Origin: Geobacteraceae bacterium
Lineage (GTDB): Bacteria; Desulfobacterota; Desulfuromonadia; Geobacterales; Geobacteraceae
Length of the DNA stretch: 64,000 bases
Direction: 5' to 3'
Assembly: GCA_024281055.1 (NCBI GenBank)
Contig: JAMXLF010000087.1
Span: 1 to 64,000, forward strand
Shown: positions 47,924 through 57,235 of the stretch, piece by piece
How the letters are laid out: every line of letters begins with the position of its first letter
How positions within the stretch are numbered: position 1 is the first letter of the stretch
The notes under the pieces: model-generated
The model's input: the letters and a program-made list of their open reading frames with translations, nothing else
Database searches by the model: none
Told to the model about the DNA's origin: nothing
Position numbers and translations under genes: made by a program

Positions 47924-50900
47924 ATGTCAAGATTCAGGGCCTTGCTTTGTCAGGTAATGTTATGGACGGTAGTGGGTTGCATGCTCTCATGCCCAGCCTG
48001 GGGAGCGATGGACAAGGATCCGCGCCTCAGCGAGCTGGAACAAGGCTCCGGAACGAAGCTTCATTACTCCCGCAACGCCCGGACCGGTGCAGTCCGGTCC
48101 CTCTGGACCGAGCCCGGCCAGGCAATTCTCTCGCACGCAATAAGCCCCGGCTTGCCCCCCGAGGTTGCGGCGGCGATGACGCCGCAAACGGCGGCGATGA
48201 ATTTCATGGGAAAGTACGGCGCTCTCTTCGGCATAAAGAACCCTGACAGAGAACTTGCCGTGAAGCGCACGAAAGTGGCGGACCAGGGGCGGTCGTTCAT
48301 CAGACTCCAGCAACTCCACGAGGGATTGCCGGTCATCGGCGGCGAACTGGTGGTACAACTTGATGCCGACAACGGTGTCATGAGCGCGCATGGCAAGACG
48401 TCACCCGATGCGGCGCTCGACGCAGCGCCGAGAGTCAGTGCGGCGCAGGCCAAGGAAGCCGCCCTGAGGATCGTTGCCGGCCAGACAGGTGCCGACCCCG
48501 CGACCTTGTTTGCCACCGAACCCGAGTTGTCCGTGTATGACCCGGGACTGCTCGATCACCGGGAAGGATTCGCCAGGATACTGGTCTGGCGACTGGAGGT
48601 GAAAGCCGCGGGCTTGTCGCCGATCAACGAATTCGTCCTGATCGATGCAACAAACGGACGCCCTTCGCTGCATTTCAACCAGATTGCCGATGCAAAGAAC
48701 AGGACGATCTACGACAGCAACAACGTCAGGACCAGTGACAATGCCCTGCCCGGCACGGTGCCGGTACGGACCGAAGGGGGAGCGCCAAGCGGCATTGCCG
48801 ACGCCGACTTGGCCTACGACTATCTCGGTGATACCTACGATTTCTATTACAGCAATTTCGGGCGGGACAGCCTGGACGGACTGGGCCTTAATCTGGTTGC
48901 GACGGTCCGCTACTGCCCGAACGACTCCACTTCACCCTGTCCTTATACGAACGCATTCTGGAACGGTACGCAGATGGTATTCGGCCAGGGTTATGCGGCG
49001 GCAGACGATGTCGTGGGACACGAACTGACCCACGGCGTAACCCAGTACACGTCGGGGCTGTTCTACTACATGCAGTCGGGGGCCATCAGTGAATCCCTGT
49101 CCGATATCTTCGGGGAGTTCGTCGACCTTACCAACGGCAGAGGCACCGATACCGCCGCGTTACGCTGGAAGATGGGAGAAGACCTGCCCGGCGGAGCGGT
49201 CCGCGACATGAAGGACCCACCGTCCATGAGCACTATGTTCGGCCCCTATCCGGACCGGATGACGAGCGGCAATTTTTTCTGCGGCAGCTCCGACAACGGT
49301 GGAGTCCATATCAACAGCTCGGTCGGCAACAAGGCTGCCTACCTTATGACCGACGGGGGGACGTTCAACGGCAAGAATGTCACGGGCCTCGGGATCGCCA
49401 AGGCGGCGAAGATCTTTTACGAGGCGCAGGTTCATCTTATCACCTCCGCCAGCGACTATGCCGACCTCTACGACGACCTGATCCTCGCCTGCAATAACCT
49501 GACCGGCACGGCCGGCATCACTGCGGCCGACTGCCAGGAGGTGCAGAACGCGTTGGACGCCGTGGAAATGAACCGGCAGCCCACGTTCTGTGCGGCTCCC
49601 GAAGCTCCTCTCTGCCCGGCAGGGACAACGCCGGTCAATGTCTTTTTCGATAACCTCGAATCGGGGAGCGGTAACTGGAGCTTCGGAGCCTCTAGCGGCG
49701 GCAATCTCTGGACAATTGGAACCGGTTACGCCGAAAGCGGCAACCACTCCCTTTGGGGCCAGGACCTCGGCACTACGGCAGACTCTTATGCGGCCAACAA
49801 TACCACTATTGCCATTCCGGCGAACGCCTATCTCTATTTCAGGCACAGCTATGATTTCAAGAGGGCGGTGACAACCACACAGCAGGCAGTCAATCTGGAC
49901 GGCGGCGTGATCGAGTACAGCACGAACGGTGGCGCCACCTGGCTGGATGCCGGATCGCTGATACTCAACAACGGCTACTCGCAGACAATAACACCGGGAT
50001 TAAGCGGCGTCCCCAATCCCCTTGCCGGAAGGAATGCCTTCACGGGGAGCAGCAACGGCTACATGTCAACCCGGCTCAGCCTGGCGTCTCTGGCCGGGGC
50101 CGGTGCCCGCTTCCGGTTCCGCTACGGCACACGTGCCTTTTCGTACACGTCGTTGGGGTGGTTCGTTGACGATGTGCGCGTCTATACCTGCTCCGACACC
50201 GTTCCGCCGTCGGTCACCGTCACCGTACCGACTGACGGCGCGATCGGCATTCCGGTCAACAGTAAAGTAACGGCAACCTTTACCGAGGCGATGAATGCCG
50301 GGACGATCACCGGCACGACGTTCACCGTCATCAACAGGAACACCGGTGGTGCCGTTGCCGGCGTTGTCACCTACAATGCGTCGACCTTGACTGCGACGTT
50401 CTCCCCTTCGGCAAACCTGTCCCCGGACACCCCTTACCTGGCAACGGTCACCATCGGCGCGACTGACACGACGGGGCATGCGCTGGCGTCAGCCAAGACC
50501 TGGCGGTTCAGGACGTCCGCCGGGACCGACGTCGCGGCGCCGACGGTCACGAGCCGGTCGCCGGCCGCCTCCGCCACCGGGGTGTCGCTGACAACACCGG
50601 TCATCGCCTGTTTCAGCAAGGCTATGGACGCCTTATCGATAAGTGCCGCAACCTTCATCCTGAGTAACGGCGTTACCGGCACGGTGAACTACAATGCAGT
50701 CACGAACTGCGCCGTCTTCACCCCCTCGGCGAGTCTGGCGCCGTCCACCACGTATACCGCCACCATCACCGCCGGTGTGAAGGATGCAGCGGGGAACGCC
50801 TTTGCCGGTACAACTTGGAGCTTCACCACCACTGCCAGCGGAGCGCCGGCTGAGGCTGTTTACAACGGCGGCTTTGAAATAGACGGCACGTACGTGCTCG

Positions 50901-52162
50901 GTTGGTACGGGTACAGCAGTGCCGGAGCTGCTCTTTTCAGCAAGACTCCGGGGGCCGGCCATAACGGCTCCAGCATCTACGGATACCTCGGCAAGACGGA
51001 CAGTACGCTCGAATACATCTTCCAGCCGATTACGATCCCTGCCGATGCGACCGCGGCTTACGCGCAGTTCTGGTACAGAATATCCACCAGTGAATACCCG
51101 AACATAACCCCTTACGATTATCTCTATGCCGTCATCACGGATGCCGACGGCCTGCCCCTGAAGACACTCGCTACGAAATCCAACCTGGACGCATCGTCAA
51201 CGTGGCTGCAGAGCGCGCAGTATGACCTGAAGGAATTCAGGGGGAGAACGGTCAACGTTCAGTTTTTTGCCATAAACGACAGCTCAGCTCCCACCACGTT
51301 CCTGATCGACGACGTCTCGGTCATGGTGACCACCCCTCCGGCCGACGCTGCCGCGCCCGCGGTGGTGGCGACCGGGCCGGTGGCCGGCGTCTCAGGTGTG
51401 CCCGCCGGCGGCAGAATCGGCGCCACCTTCAGTGAGGCGATGGATGCCGCGACGTTGACGAACGCGACATTCACCCTGAACAACGGGGGCACCGGCACGG
51501 TCGGCTATGACAAAGCGACCTGTACCGCCATCCTGACCCCGTCGGCAAGCCTGGCCCCGAACACTGCTTATACGGCAACCATCACCAACGGGGCAAAGGA
51601 CCTGAAAGGCAATCCCTTGCCGACCAAGACCTGGAGCTTCACGACATCAGCGCTGACTCAGGTTGTTTCCGTAACCATAACAGGCACCGGCGCCGGCACC
51701 GTGAATAGCGACCCGGCAGGGATTGCCTGTGGTTCAGGGTCCTGCTCGGCTCCCTTCTACTACGATACGCAGGCGACCCTTCTGGCAACTCCGTCCGCCG
51801 GCTCGGTCTTTGCCGGCTGGACAGGCGCCTGTACCGGCAGCGTTTCCGATTGCAGTACGACCATGGATAGCAACAAGACGGTTAGTGCCAACTTCACCAC
51901 ATGCCCGCCCGTGCGCATCGCCGGCACGACGCCCGCTTACTACCCGTCGCTGCACGATGCGTATGCCGCCGCAGCGGGGGGGAGTGTCATCCAGGCCGAA
52001 GCGATCAATTTCATTGAGAGCCTCGCTCTTAACCGTGCCATCGCCTTTACCCTGCAGGGGGGATTCGACAGCGCCTTCAGCACCCGGGCGGGAAACACCA
52101 CTCTTCAAGGCCTGACCATCCAGAGCGGCTCCGTTACCATCGACGGGGTGACGATCCACTGA
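47924..52162 (+). CDS. Secreted M4 (thermolysin-type) metalloprotease with repeats
   Basis: A 1412-residue exported protease. Signal peptide (about 1-28) and FTP/PepSY-type propeptide (to about 250) lead to the thermolysin domain: HELTH at 366-370, E390 in GAISE, and DNGGVHINSSVGNKAAYL with H462, all catalytic. Then follow a jelly-roll region (about 560-760), two Ig-like (Big_5) repeats (about 760-965), a second jelly-roll-like region (about 970-1130), a third Ig-like repeat, a bacterial repeat (GWTGAC...) and the terminal PPVRIAGTTPAYY module. The last module and the terminator after it are shared with the next gene. AGGAGGAG precedes the ATG. A secreted or surface role in protein degradation is likely. 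Confidence 0.93.
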   Translation: MSRFRALLCQVMLWTVVGCMLSCPAWGAMDKDPRLSELEQGSGTKLHYSRNARTGAVRSLWTEPGQAILSHAISPGLPPEVAAAMTPQTAAMNFMGKYGALFGIKNPDRELAVKRTKVADQGRSFIRLQQLHEGLPVIGGELVVQLDADNGVMSAHGKTSPDAALDAAPRVSAAQAKEAALRIVAGQTGADPATLFATEPELSVYDPGLLDHREGFARILVWRLEVKAAGLSPINEFVLIDATNGRPSLHFNQIADAKNRTIYDSNNVRTSDNALPGTVPVRTEGGAPSGIADADLAYDYLGDTYDFYYSNFGRDSLDGLGLNLVATVRYCPNDSTSPCPYTNAFWNGTQMVFGQGYAAADDVVGHELTHGVTQYTSGLFYYMQSGAISESLSDIFGEFVDLTNGRGTDTAALRWKMGEDLPGGAVRDMKDPPSMSTMFGPYPDRMTSGNFFCGSSDNGGVHINSSVGNKAAYLMTDGGTFNGKNVTGLGIAKAAKIFYEAQVHLITSASDYADLYDDLILACNNLTGTAGITAADCQEVQNALDAVEMNRQPTFCAAPEAPLCPAGTTPVNVFFDNLESGSGNWSFGASSGGNLWTIGTGYAESGNHSLWGQDLGTTADSYAANNTTIAIPANAYLYFRHSYDFKRAVTTTQQAVNLDGGVIEYSTNGGATWLDAGSLILNNGYSQTITPGLSGVPNPLAGRNAFTGSSNGYMSTRLSLASLAGAGARFRFRYGTRAFSYTSLGWFVDDVRVYTCSDTVPPSVTVTVPTDGAIGIPVNSKVTATFTEAMNAGTITGTTFTVINRNTGGAVAGVVTYNASTLTATFSPSANLSPDTPYLATVTIGATDTTGHALASAKTWRFRTSAGTDVAAPTVTSRSPAASATGVSLTTPVIACFSKAMDALSISAATFILSNGVTGTVNYNAVTNCAVFTPSASLAPSTTYTATITAGVKDAAGNAFAGTTWSFTTTASGAPAEAVYNGGFEIDGTYVLGWYGYSSAGAALFSKTPGAGHNGSSIYGYLGKTDSTLEYIFQPITIPADATAAYAQFWYRISTSEYPNITPYDYLYAVITDADGLPLKTLATKSNLDASSTWLQSAQYDLKEFRGRTVNVQFFAINDSSAPTTFLIDDVSVMVTTPPADAAAPAVVATGPVAGVSGVPAGGRIGATFSEAMDAATLTNATFTLNNGGTGTVGYDKATCTAILTPSASLAPNTAYTATITNGAKDLKGNPLPTKTWSFTTSALTQVVSVTITGTGAGTVNSDPAGIACGSGSCSAPFYYDTQATLLATPSAGSVFAGWTGACTGSVSDCSTTMDSNKTVSANFTTCPPVRIAGTTPAYYPSLHDAYAAAAGGSVIQAEAINFIESLALNRAIAFTLQGGFDSAFSTRAGNTTLQGLTIQSGSVTIDGVTIH

Positions 52163-52184
52163 CCGGCCTGGCATCGGATCATGG

Positions 52185-52216
52185 AACGGGGTGAGGCGTC
52201 TCACCCCGTTTTTTTT
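52185..52216 (+). terminator. Terminator of the M4 protease gene
   Basis: AACGGGGTGAG / CTCACCCCGTT 11-bp stem, loop GCGT, followed by a T-run. Nearly the same hairpin ends the subtilase gene (55957-55985). Confidence 0.9.
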
Positions 52217-52294
52217 GCGCCATCAGGTGTAAGAGCAAAGGCTGAAGAAACAAATTAGAAACAAAAAATTAAAATAAAATATGAGAGACGAGCA

Positions 52295-52323
52295 TTGACA
52301 AGTGATTTTTTAAAACATAGTAT
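52295..52323 (+). promoter_or_regulatory. Promoter of the subtilase transcript
   Basis: TTGACA and TAGTAT with a 17-nt spacer in AT-rich DNA, about 37 nt before the riboswitch aptamer. Confidence 0.6.
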
Positions 52324-52359
52324 TACTCAATAAATTTCACGCCAGAAACAGCAGTGATT

Positions 52360-52443
52360 TTCCGATAAGAGCAAACCCGGGGTAACCCGGGGACGCAGAG
52401 CCACGGGTCCGCAACGGAGCGGACAGCCGGGTCGCCGAAGAAA
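52360..52443 (+). promoter_or_regulatory. GEMM-I riboswitch, A20 form (cyclic AMP-GMP type)
   Basis: The aptamer signatures of the GEMM-I class are present in order: GCAAACC (52371), a stem CCCGGG-GTAA-CCCGGG with a GNRA loop, GGGACGCAGAGCCACGGG with the tetraloop receptor, a second stem GTCCGC...GCGGAC and the closing AGCCGGGTCGCCGA. The base right before GCAAACC (position 20 in Vc2 numbering, 52370) is A instead of the G of c-di-GMP riboswitches. In published work A20 marks the GEMM-Ib subclass of Geobacter, which prefers 3',3'-cyclic AMP-GMP. The ligand here is inferred from that base. Confidence 0.88.
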
Positions 52444-52457
52444 GTTCCTGGTCTGAG

Positions 52458-52488
52458 CCCCCGCTTCAGTACCGAGGCGGGGGTTTTT
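52458..52488 (+). terminator. Expression-platform terminator of the riboswitch
   Basis: CCCCCGCTTC / GAGGCGGGGG 10-bp stem with loop AGTACC and five T, 15 nt after the aptamer. It lies about 75 nt before the subtilase gene, so ligand binding would control readthrough. Confidence 0.85.
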
Positions 52489-52562
52489 GTATTTGTGATG
52501 ACACGGGCTATGACAAATCGGTTCGCAGTCATTTGTATGTAGAAATCGAGGGGGGGCGGATT

Positions 52563-55500
52563 ATGAAAAGAGGCTATGGCTCAGAGAGATTCATCTTAAG
52601 TGTCACTGCGCTTCTGCTGTTGCTGATGACGGTGGCCTTGCCGGCAGGTGCAGAGCAGGTTGATGGTGTTGTGGTGGCTAATTTGCGGGCCAACGCAAAA
52701 CTTCATGCTCCTGACGACATTCTTGCCGACTTCACAAACGGCAAGACTGAAACTGCGGTGATTGTACTGTTGCAGCCGACTGCCGCTGCCCAGGCCCTTG
52801 CCGACCATTCGAGAATGTCAGCAGAGGTCCCGGCTGATTTTAAGGCATCCGGAGCGCCCGCCTATTACAATCTTCGTGATGAGTCTGTTAAGGCGCAACT
52901 TCGGGCAACGGTCACCGACACAGTCGGCCGGGCCATCGGGCGCCTGGCCGCATCGGGGATGATGGTGCACCAGAGGTTTTCCTATCAGTTCGGTTTCGCG
53001 GCCAAGGTAACACCGGAGGCCCTGCAGCGAATCGTCAATTCCCCGGATGTCCTGGCAGTTGAAAAGGATGCCGTTCTCGAACCCCATCTCGCCCAAGGCA
53101 TCCCCCTGATGAATGCCACCGCCGTCCGAAGCACCTATACCGGCGCCGGGGTAAGCATCGCCATCTGTGATACCGGGATCGACACCTCCCATCCCAGACT
53201 GGGGGGAGGCGGCTTCCCCAATGCGAAAGTGATAGGTGGGTATGACACCGGTGATAACGATGCCGACCCGCGGCCAGACAGTGTGAATCCGGCTACTCAT
53301 GGTACGAACTGCGCCGGAATCGCGGCCGGTGACCTGGGAACGTCCGGAGACTATATCGGCGGAGTCGCTCCTGGGGCCAAACTCTATTCCATCAAGATTT
53401 CAAGCGGCACGAATCAGACCGCTTCGTCAGCTGCCATGATTGCCGGATGGGAATGGGCTGTCACCCACCAGAATGATGACCCCAACAACCCGATCATGAT
53501 CATCAGCACCAGCTTTGGCGGATCGCCGTTTACTTCTGCATGCGACTCGGCATCTACCTCGATGACGACGGCCGCGGCCAACGCCGTGGCAGCGGGGATC
53601 GCGATTTTTGCCTCCTCCGGAAATGACGGCTACTGTGGTTCCATTGCCTGGCCAGCCTGCATCAGCTATGTAAACTCGGTCGGAGCGGTGTACGATGCCG
53701 GTTTCGGCACGTATTATCCCTGTATCAATGCCGCGTCGTGTGCCGTATCAAAGACGGCAACGGCAGGATGCGGAACCGGTTACTATGCGACGGACAACTC
53801 CGCTCCTGACATGGTTACATCATACTCCAACAGCGCCTCGTTCCTGACCATTTTTGCCCCCTCCAATCAAGCCTATACGACCACTATCGTCGGCATGGGA
53901 GATGATGCCACGGGAAACTATGACACGACCTTCGGCGGGACCTCGGCGGCCTGTCCGTACGCTGCGGGCTCGGCAGCATTGCTGCAACAGGCCGCCAGGG
54001 CCAAGACCGGTTCCTATCTGACGCCGGCACAGGTCAGAAGCTATCTGGTCAGCAACGGTGACAACGTCACCGACAGCAAGGTTGCGGTCACCAAGCCGCG
54101 GATAAACCTGGGAAAGGCGGTTAATGCCCTGCCTTCGGCACCGGGTTTCACGATAGCGGCGTCGCCGACGTCGGTCATGATTGCTCCGGGTGGGACGGCG
54201 ACTACCACCATCACAACGACCGCATCCGGCGGATTCAATAACGCTCTTTCCCTCAGCGCCACCGGCCTCCCGACGGGAGTTACGGCTGCCTTCAGCCCGA
54301 CGTCAATCGTCGCGCCCGGCTCCGGCAGCTCCGCCGTGACGCTGACCGCGACTGCGGCCGCCCCGGCCGGCAGCTATACCGTAACGGTCACCGGCACGGG
54401 TGGCGGCGTGACGCATACGACTACCTTTACCCTTACCGTAACGAACGGATCAACGGGGAGCGGCAGCATCACGACGACCTTTGCGGGCACCACCACCCAG
54501 AGTGGGAACATGTTCGACGTGACGGCGGTGAGCGGTGCGCTGACGATAACCAAGTTTGATCTAAACCTTGCGGATGCTGCGGGAACTGTGTCCATTCCCG
54601 TGAACGTTTACTACAAGAGCGGGACGTATGTGGGTTCCGAAGCTACATCGAGCGCCTGGACCCTGCTGAACAGCTATACTGTGACCAGTGCCGGCCTCGG
54701 GAACGCGACGCCGATGCCCGTCGACAGCCTGACCATACCGGCCGGGCAGGTCTACGGCCTTTACATCACCCGGACGGACGGCAATTATCTGACCTATACG
54801 AGTGGTGCAAACACCTATTCCGATGCAAACAGTAAAGTTACCCTGGGGGCCGGCCTGGCTTATCCGTTCGGAACACTGTACACGCCGAGGACCTGGAACG
54901 GTACGATCTACTATACGACCGGTACCGCACCAACCACACTGCTCAACCAGAGTTTTGACGGCGGGGTCCTGCCAACGGGCTGGACCGTCACCGACAACGC
55001 CGGGACCGGGGTAAAATGGGCATTCAACGACCCGGGCAGCGAGGGTAATCAGACCGGCGGCGCCGGCGGTTTTGCCATCGCTGACAGCTACCATGCGGGA
55101 AATGTCAACATGGATACGGAACTCCGCACGCCGCCTCTCAATCTCTCCGGCTATACGACCGTCACCCTGTCGTTCAGGACCGACTTCTACCACTGGAGCA
55201 GTGAAATCGCCGACGTGGATGTGAGCAGCAACGGGTCAGCCGGGCCGTGGACCAACGTCTGGCACAAGTCCGGTGGCAATGATACGGACAGGAAATTAAT
55301 CGACATCTCTGCACTAGCCGCCGGTAAGTCTAACGTCATGATCCGGTTTCACTATTACAACGCCAATTGGGATTACTTCTGGCAGGTCGATGACGTGGCC
55401 GTGGTGGCAAGCGGGGGCGGCACAACGAAGCCCACCTTAACCGTTACGGTCGCGGGGAGCGGTTCGGGTAACGTCAACAGCGATCCGGCCGGAATTGCCT

Positions 55501-55934
55501 GCACGACGGGAACCTGTACGGCGCAGTTCACAAACAATTCGTCCGTCACCCTCATGGCCACGCCGGGTGCCACTTCCCTGTTCAGCGGCTGGAGCGGCGC
55601 ATGTTCGAATGCGAGCGGCGATTGCGTGGTGACCATGAGCAGCGACAAGGCGGTAACTGCTACCTTCAATACCATGCCGCCGGTTCGCATCGCCGGCACG
55701 ACGCCCGCTTACTACTCCTCTCTGGAGGCAGCATACACAGCGGCAGCGGAGGGAAACATCATCCAGGCCGAAGCGATCGCTTTCATCGAGAGCCTCACTC
55801 TCAATCGTGGTATCGATTTCACCCTGAAGGGGGGATTCGACAATTCTTTCAGCACCCAGTCGGGAAGCACCACCCTTCAGGGGCTGACCATCCAGAACGG
55901 TTCAGTAACAACCGACAGGGTGACGATCCACTGA
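52563..55934 (+). CDS. Secreted S8 subtilisin-like protease
   Basis: A 1123-residue exported protease under riboswitch control. Signal peptide at 1-31, an inhibitor-type propeptide (about 50-175), then the catalytic triad D203 (AICDTGID), H246 (THGTNCAGIAAG) and S461 (GGTSAACPYAAGSAAL) with oxyanion N354. Later regions are a bacterial Ig-like stretch (about 540-640), sheet-rich domains to about 900, a jelly-roll-like part, a GWSGAC repeat and the terminal PPVRIAGTTPAYY module also present in the M4 protease. ATG 52563 with GAGGGGGGG upstream. It is probably secreted and acts on proteins outside the cell. Confidence 0.93.
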   Translation: MKRGYGSERFILSVTALLLLLMTVALPAGAEQVDGVVVANLRANAKLHAPDDILADFTNGKTETAVIVLLQPTAAAQALADHSRMSAEVPADFKASGAPAYYNLRDESVKAQLRATVTDTVGRAIGRLAASGMMVHQRFSYQFGFAAKVTPEALQRIVNSPDVLAVEKDAVLEPHLAQGIPLMNATAVRSTYTGAGVSIAICDTGIDTSHPRLGGGGFPNAKVIGGYDTGDNDADPRPDSVNPATHGTNCAGIAAGDLGTSGDYIGGVAPGAKLYSIKISSGTNQTASSAAMIAGWEWAVTHQNDDPNNPIMIISTSFGGSPFTSACDSASTSMTTAAANAVAAGIAIFASSGNDGYCGSIAWPACISYVNSVGAVYDAGFGTYYPCINAASCAVSKTATAGCGTGYYATDNSAPDMVTSYSNSASFLTIFAPSNQAYTTTIVGMGDDATGNYDTTFGGTSAACPYAAGSAALLQQAARAKTGSYLTPAQVRSYLVSNGDNVTDSKVAVTKPRINLGKAVNALPSAPGFTIAASPTSVMIAPGGTATTTITTTASGGFNNALSLSATGLPTGVTAAFSPTSIVAPGSGSSAVTLTATAAAPAGSYTVTVTGTGGGVTHTTTFTLTVTNGSTGSGSITTTFAGTTTQSGNMFDVTAVSGALTITKFDLNLADAAGTVSIPVNVYYKSGTYVGSEATSSAWTLLNSYTVTSAGLGNATPMPVDSLTIPAGQVYGLYITRTDGNYLTYTSGANTYSDANSKVTLGAGLAYPFGTLYTPRTWNGTIYYTTGTAPTTLLNQSFDGGVLPTGWTVTDNAGTGVKWAFNDPGSEGNQTGGAGGFAIADSYHAGNVNMDTELRTPPLNLSGYTTVTLSFRTDFYHWSSEIADVDVSSNGSAGPWTNVWHKSGGNDTDRKLIDISALAAGKSNVMIRFHYYNANWDYFWQVDDVAVVASGGGTTKPTLTVTVAGSGSGNVNSDPAGIACTTGTCTAQFTNNSSVTLMATPGATSLFSGWSGACSNASGDCVVTMSSDKAVTATFNTMPPVRIAGTTPAYYSSLEAAYTAAAEGNIIQAEAIAFIESLTLNRGIDFTLKGGFDNSFSTQSGSTTLQGLTIQNGSVTTDRVTIH

Positions 55935-55956
55935 TCGGTCTGGCATCGCATAACGG

Positions 55957-55985
55957 AACGGGGTGAGGCTCTCACCCCGTTTTTT
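55957..55985 (+). terminator. Terminator of the subtilase gene
   Basis: AACGGGGTGAG / CTCACCCCGTT with loop GCT and a T-run, the same stem as at 52185-52216. Confidence 0.9.
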
Positions 55986-56024
55986 GTGCGTTCAAGGAAT
56001 AACTCCTCGACCGCGAACTTGCAT

Positions 56025-56053
56025 TTGACAATCCCCGGCATATTCTCTATAAA
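56025..56053 (+). promoter_or_regulatory. Sigma-70-type promoter of the quinone oxidoreductase gene
   Basis: TTGACA, 17-nt spacer, TATAAA: a near-perfect match, ending about 77 nt before the start codon. Confidence 0.8.
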
Positions 56054-56130
56054 TCAGGAACCCGGCAGATCGAGGAAAACGGTGCATTCCTGTACTGATG
56101 CGATATCATTTCACGTGGGAGGAAACGACT

Positions 56131-57123
56131 ATGAAAGCGGTGCTGCTCGAAGGGTTCGGCGGGCTGGAAGTACTCAAGGTGGGGGAGGCGGCGAAGCCGG
56201 CCCCGCTGGAAGGACAGGTACTGGTGCGGGTGGTGGCAACTTCCATCAACCGTCCCGATCTGGTCCAGCGGGAGGGGAAATACCCGCCGCCGCCGGGCGA
56301 CTCGGAGATCCTCGGCCTGGAGGTGGCGGGGTATGTCGAAGAGGTGGGCCCCGGGGTGACCGGCTGGCAGAAGGGTGAGCGGGTCATGTCGCTGGCTGGC
56401 GGGGGTGGCTACGCCGAGTACGCGGTGGCCTACGCCAGCCACCTCATGCGCATCCCGGACTCCATGAGCTTCTTTGAGGCGGCCTGTGTCTGCGAGTCGT
56501 ACATCACCGCCTTTCTCAACGTCTTCATGATCGGCGGGCTCAGGGACAACAACACCGTCATCCTCCACGGCGGCGGCGGCGGGGTGAACACCGCCGGCAT
56601 CCAGCTCGCGAAGGCCCTCACGCCCAACACGAAAATCGTCGTTACTGCCAGTCCCGCCAAGATGGCGCGGGTGAAGGAGCTGGGCGCCGACCTCGTGATC
56701 GACTTCACCACGACACCTGACTTCTCTGACGCGGTCAAGGAGTTCACCAACAAGAAGGGGGTGGACGTGATCCTCGACCACGTGGGGGCCAAGTACCTGG
56801 CGCCGAACATGAACTCGCTGGGCTACGCCGGCCGGCTCGTGATCATCGGCGTGATCAGCGGCATCAAGGCGGAATTGAACCTGGCGCTGATGATGGTCAA
56901 GCGCCAGCAGATCATCGGCTCAGTGCTCCGCTCCCGGCCGGTGAAGGACAAGGGGGAGATCGTCGCCGAGTTCACGCGCACGGCGCTTCCCAAATTCGCC
57001 GACCGGAACGTCGTGCCGATCATCGAGAAGATCTTCCCCATCGACCAGGTGGTGGAGGCCCACCGGATGATGGAGGAGGACAAGCACTTCGGCAAGATCG
57101 TGCTGCAGATCGGCAACGAGTGA
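56131..57123 (+). CDS. NAD(P)H quinone oxidoreductase, zinc-type MDR family
   Basis: A 330-residue medium-chain reductase of the quinone oxidoreductase group. N-terminal GroES-like part (MKAVLLEGFGGLEVLKVGEA, SINRPDLVQREGKYPPPPG), the nucleotide motif as VILHGGGGGVNTAGIQLAKAL and the GVDVILDHVGAKYL segment are typical; zinc-binding cysteines of alcohol dehydrogenases are absent. The true substrate is not shown. I start at ATG 56131 (GGGAGG 8 nt before) and not at the ATG eleven codons upstream. The gene has its own strong promoter and a terminator shared with the convergent aminotransferase gene. Confidence 0.9.
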   Translation: MKAVLLEGFGGLEVLKVGEAAKPAPLEGQVLVRVVATSINRPDLVQREGKYPPPPGDSEILGLEVAGYVEEVGPGVTGWQKGERVMSLAGGGGYAEYAVAYASHLMRIPDSMSFFEAACVCESYITAFLNVFMIGGLRDNNTVILHGGGGGVNTAGIQLAKALTPNTKIVVTASPAKMARVKELGADLVIDFTTTPDFSDAVKEFTNKKGVDVILDHVGAKYLAPNMNSLGYAGRLVIIGVISGIKAELNLALMMVKRQQIIGSVLRSRPVKDKGEIVAEFTRTALPKFADRNVVPIIEKIFPIDQVVEAHRMMEEDKHFGKIVLQIGNE

Positions 57124-57193
57124 TACATAGACAAGAACCTTTTTTAGCCACAGATAAAGGCGGATAAAATCGGATTCTGGTTATCTGCTTTTT

Positions 57194-57228
57194 GAGAAAG
57201 GCCCGCACGCAGCGGGCCTTTCTCGTTT
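57194..57228. terminator. Bidirectional terminator between oxidoreductase and aminotransferase genes
   Basis: GAGAAAGGCCCGC / GCGGGCCTTTCTC perfect 13-nt arms around ACGCA. Confidence 0.9.
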
Positions 57229-57235
57229 GGCAGCG

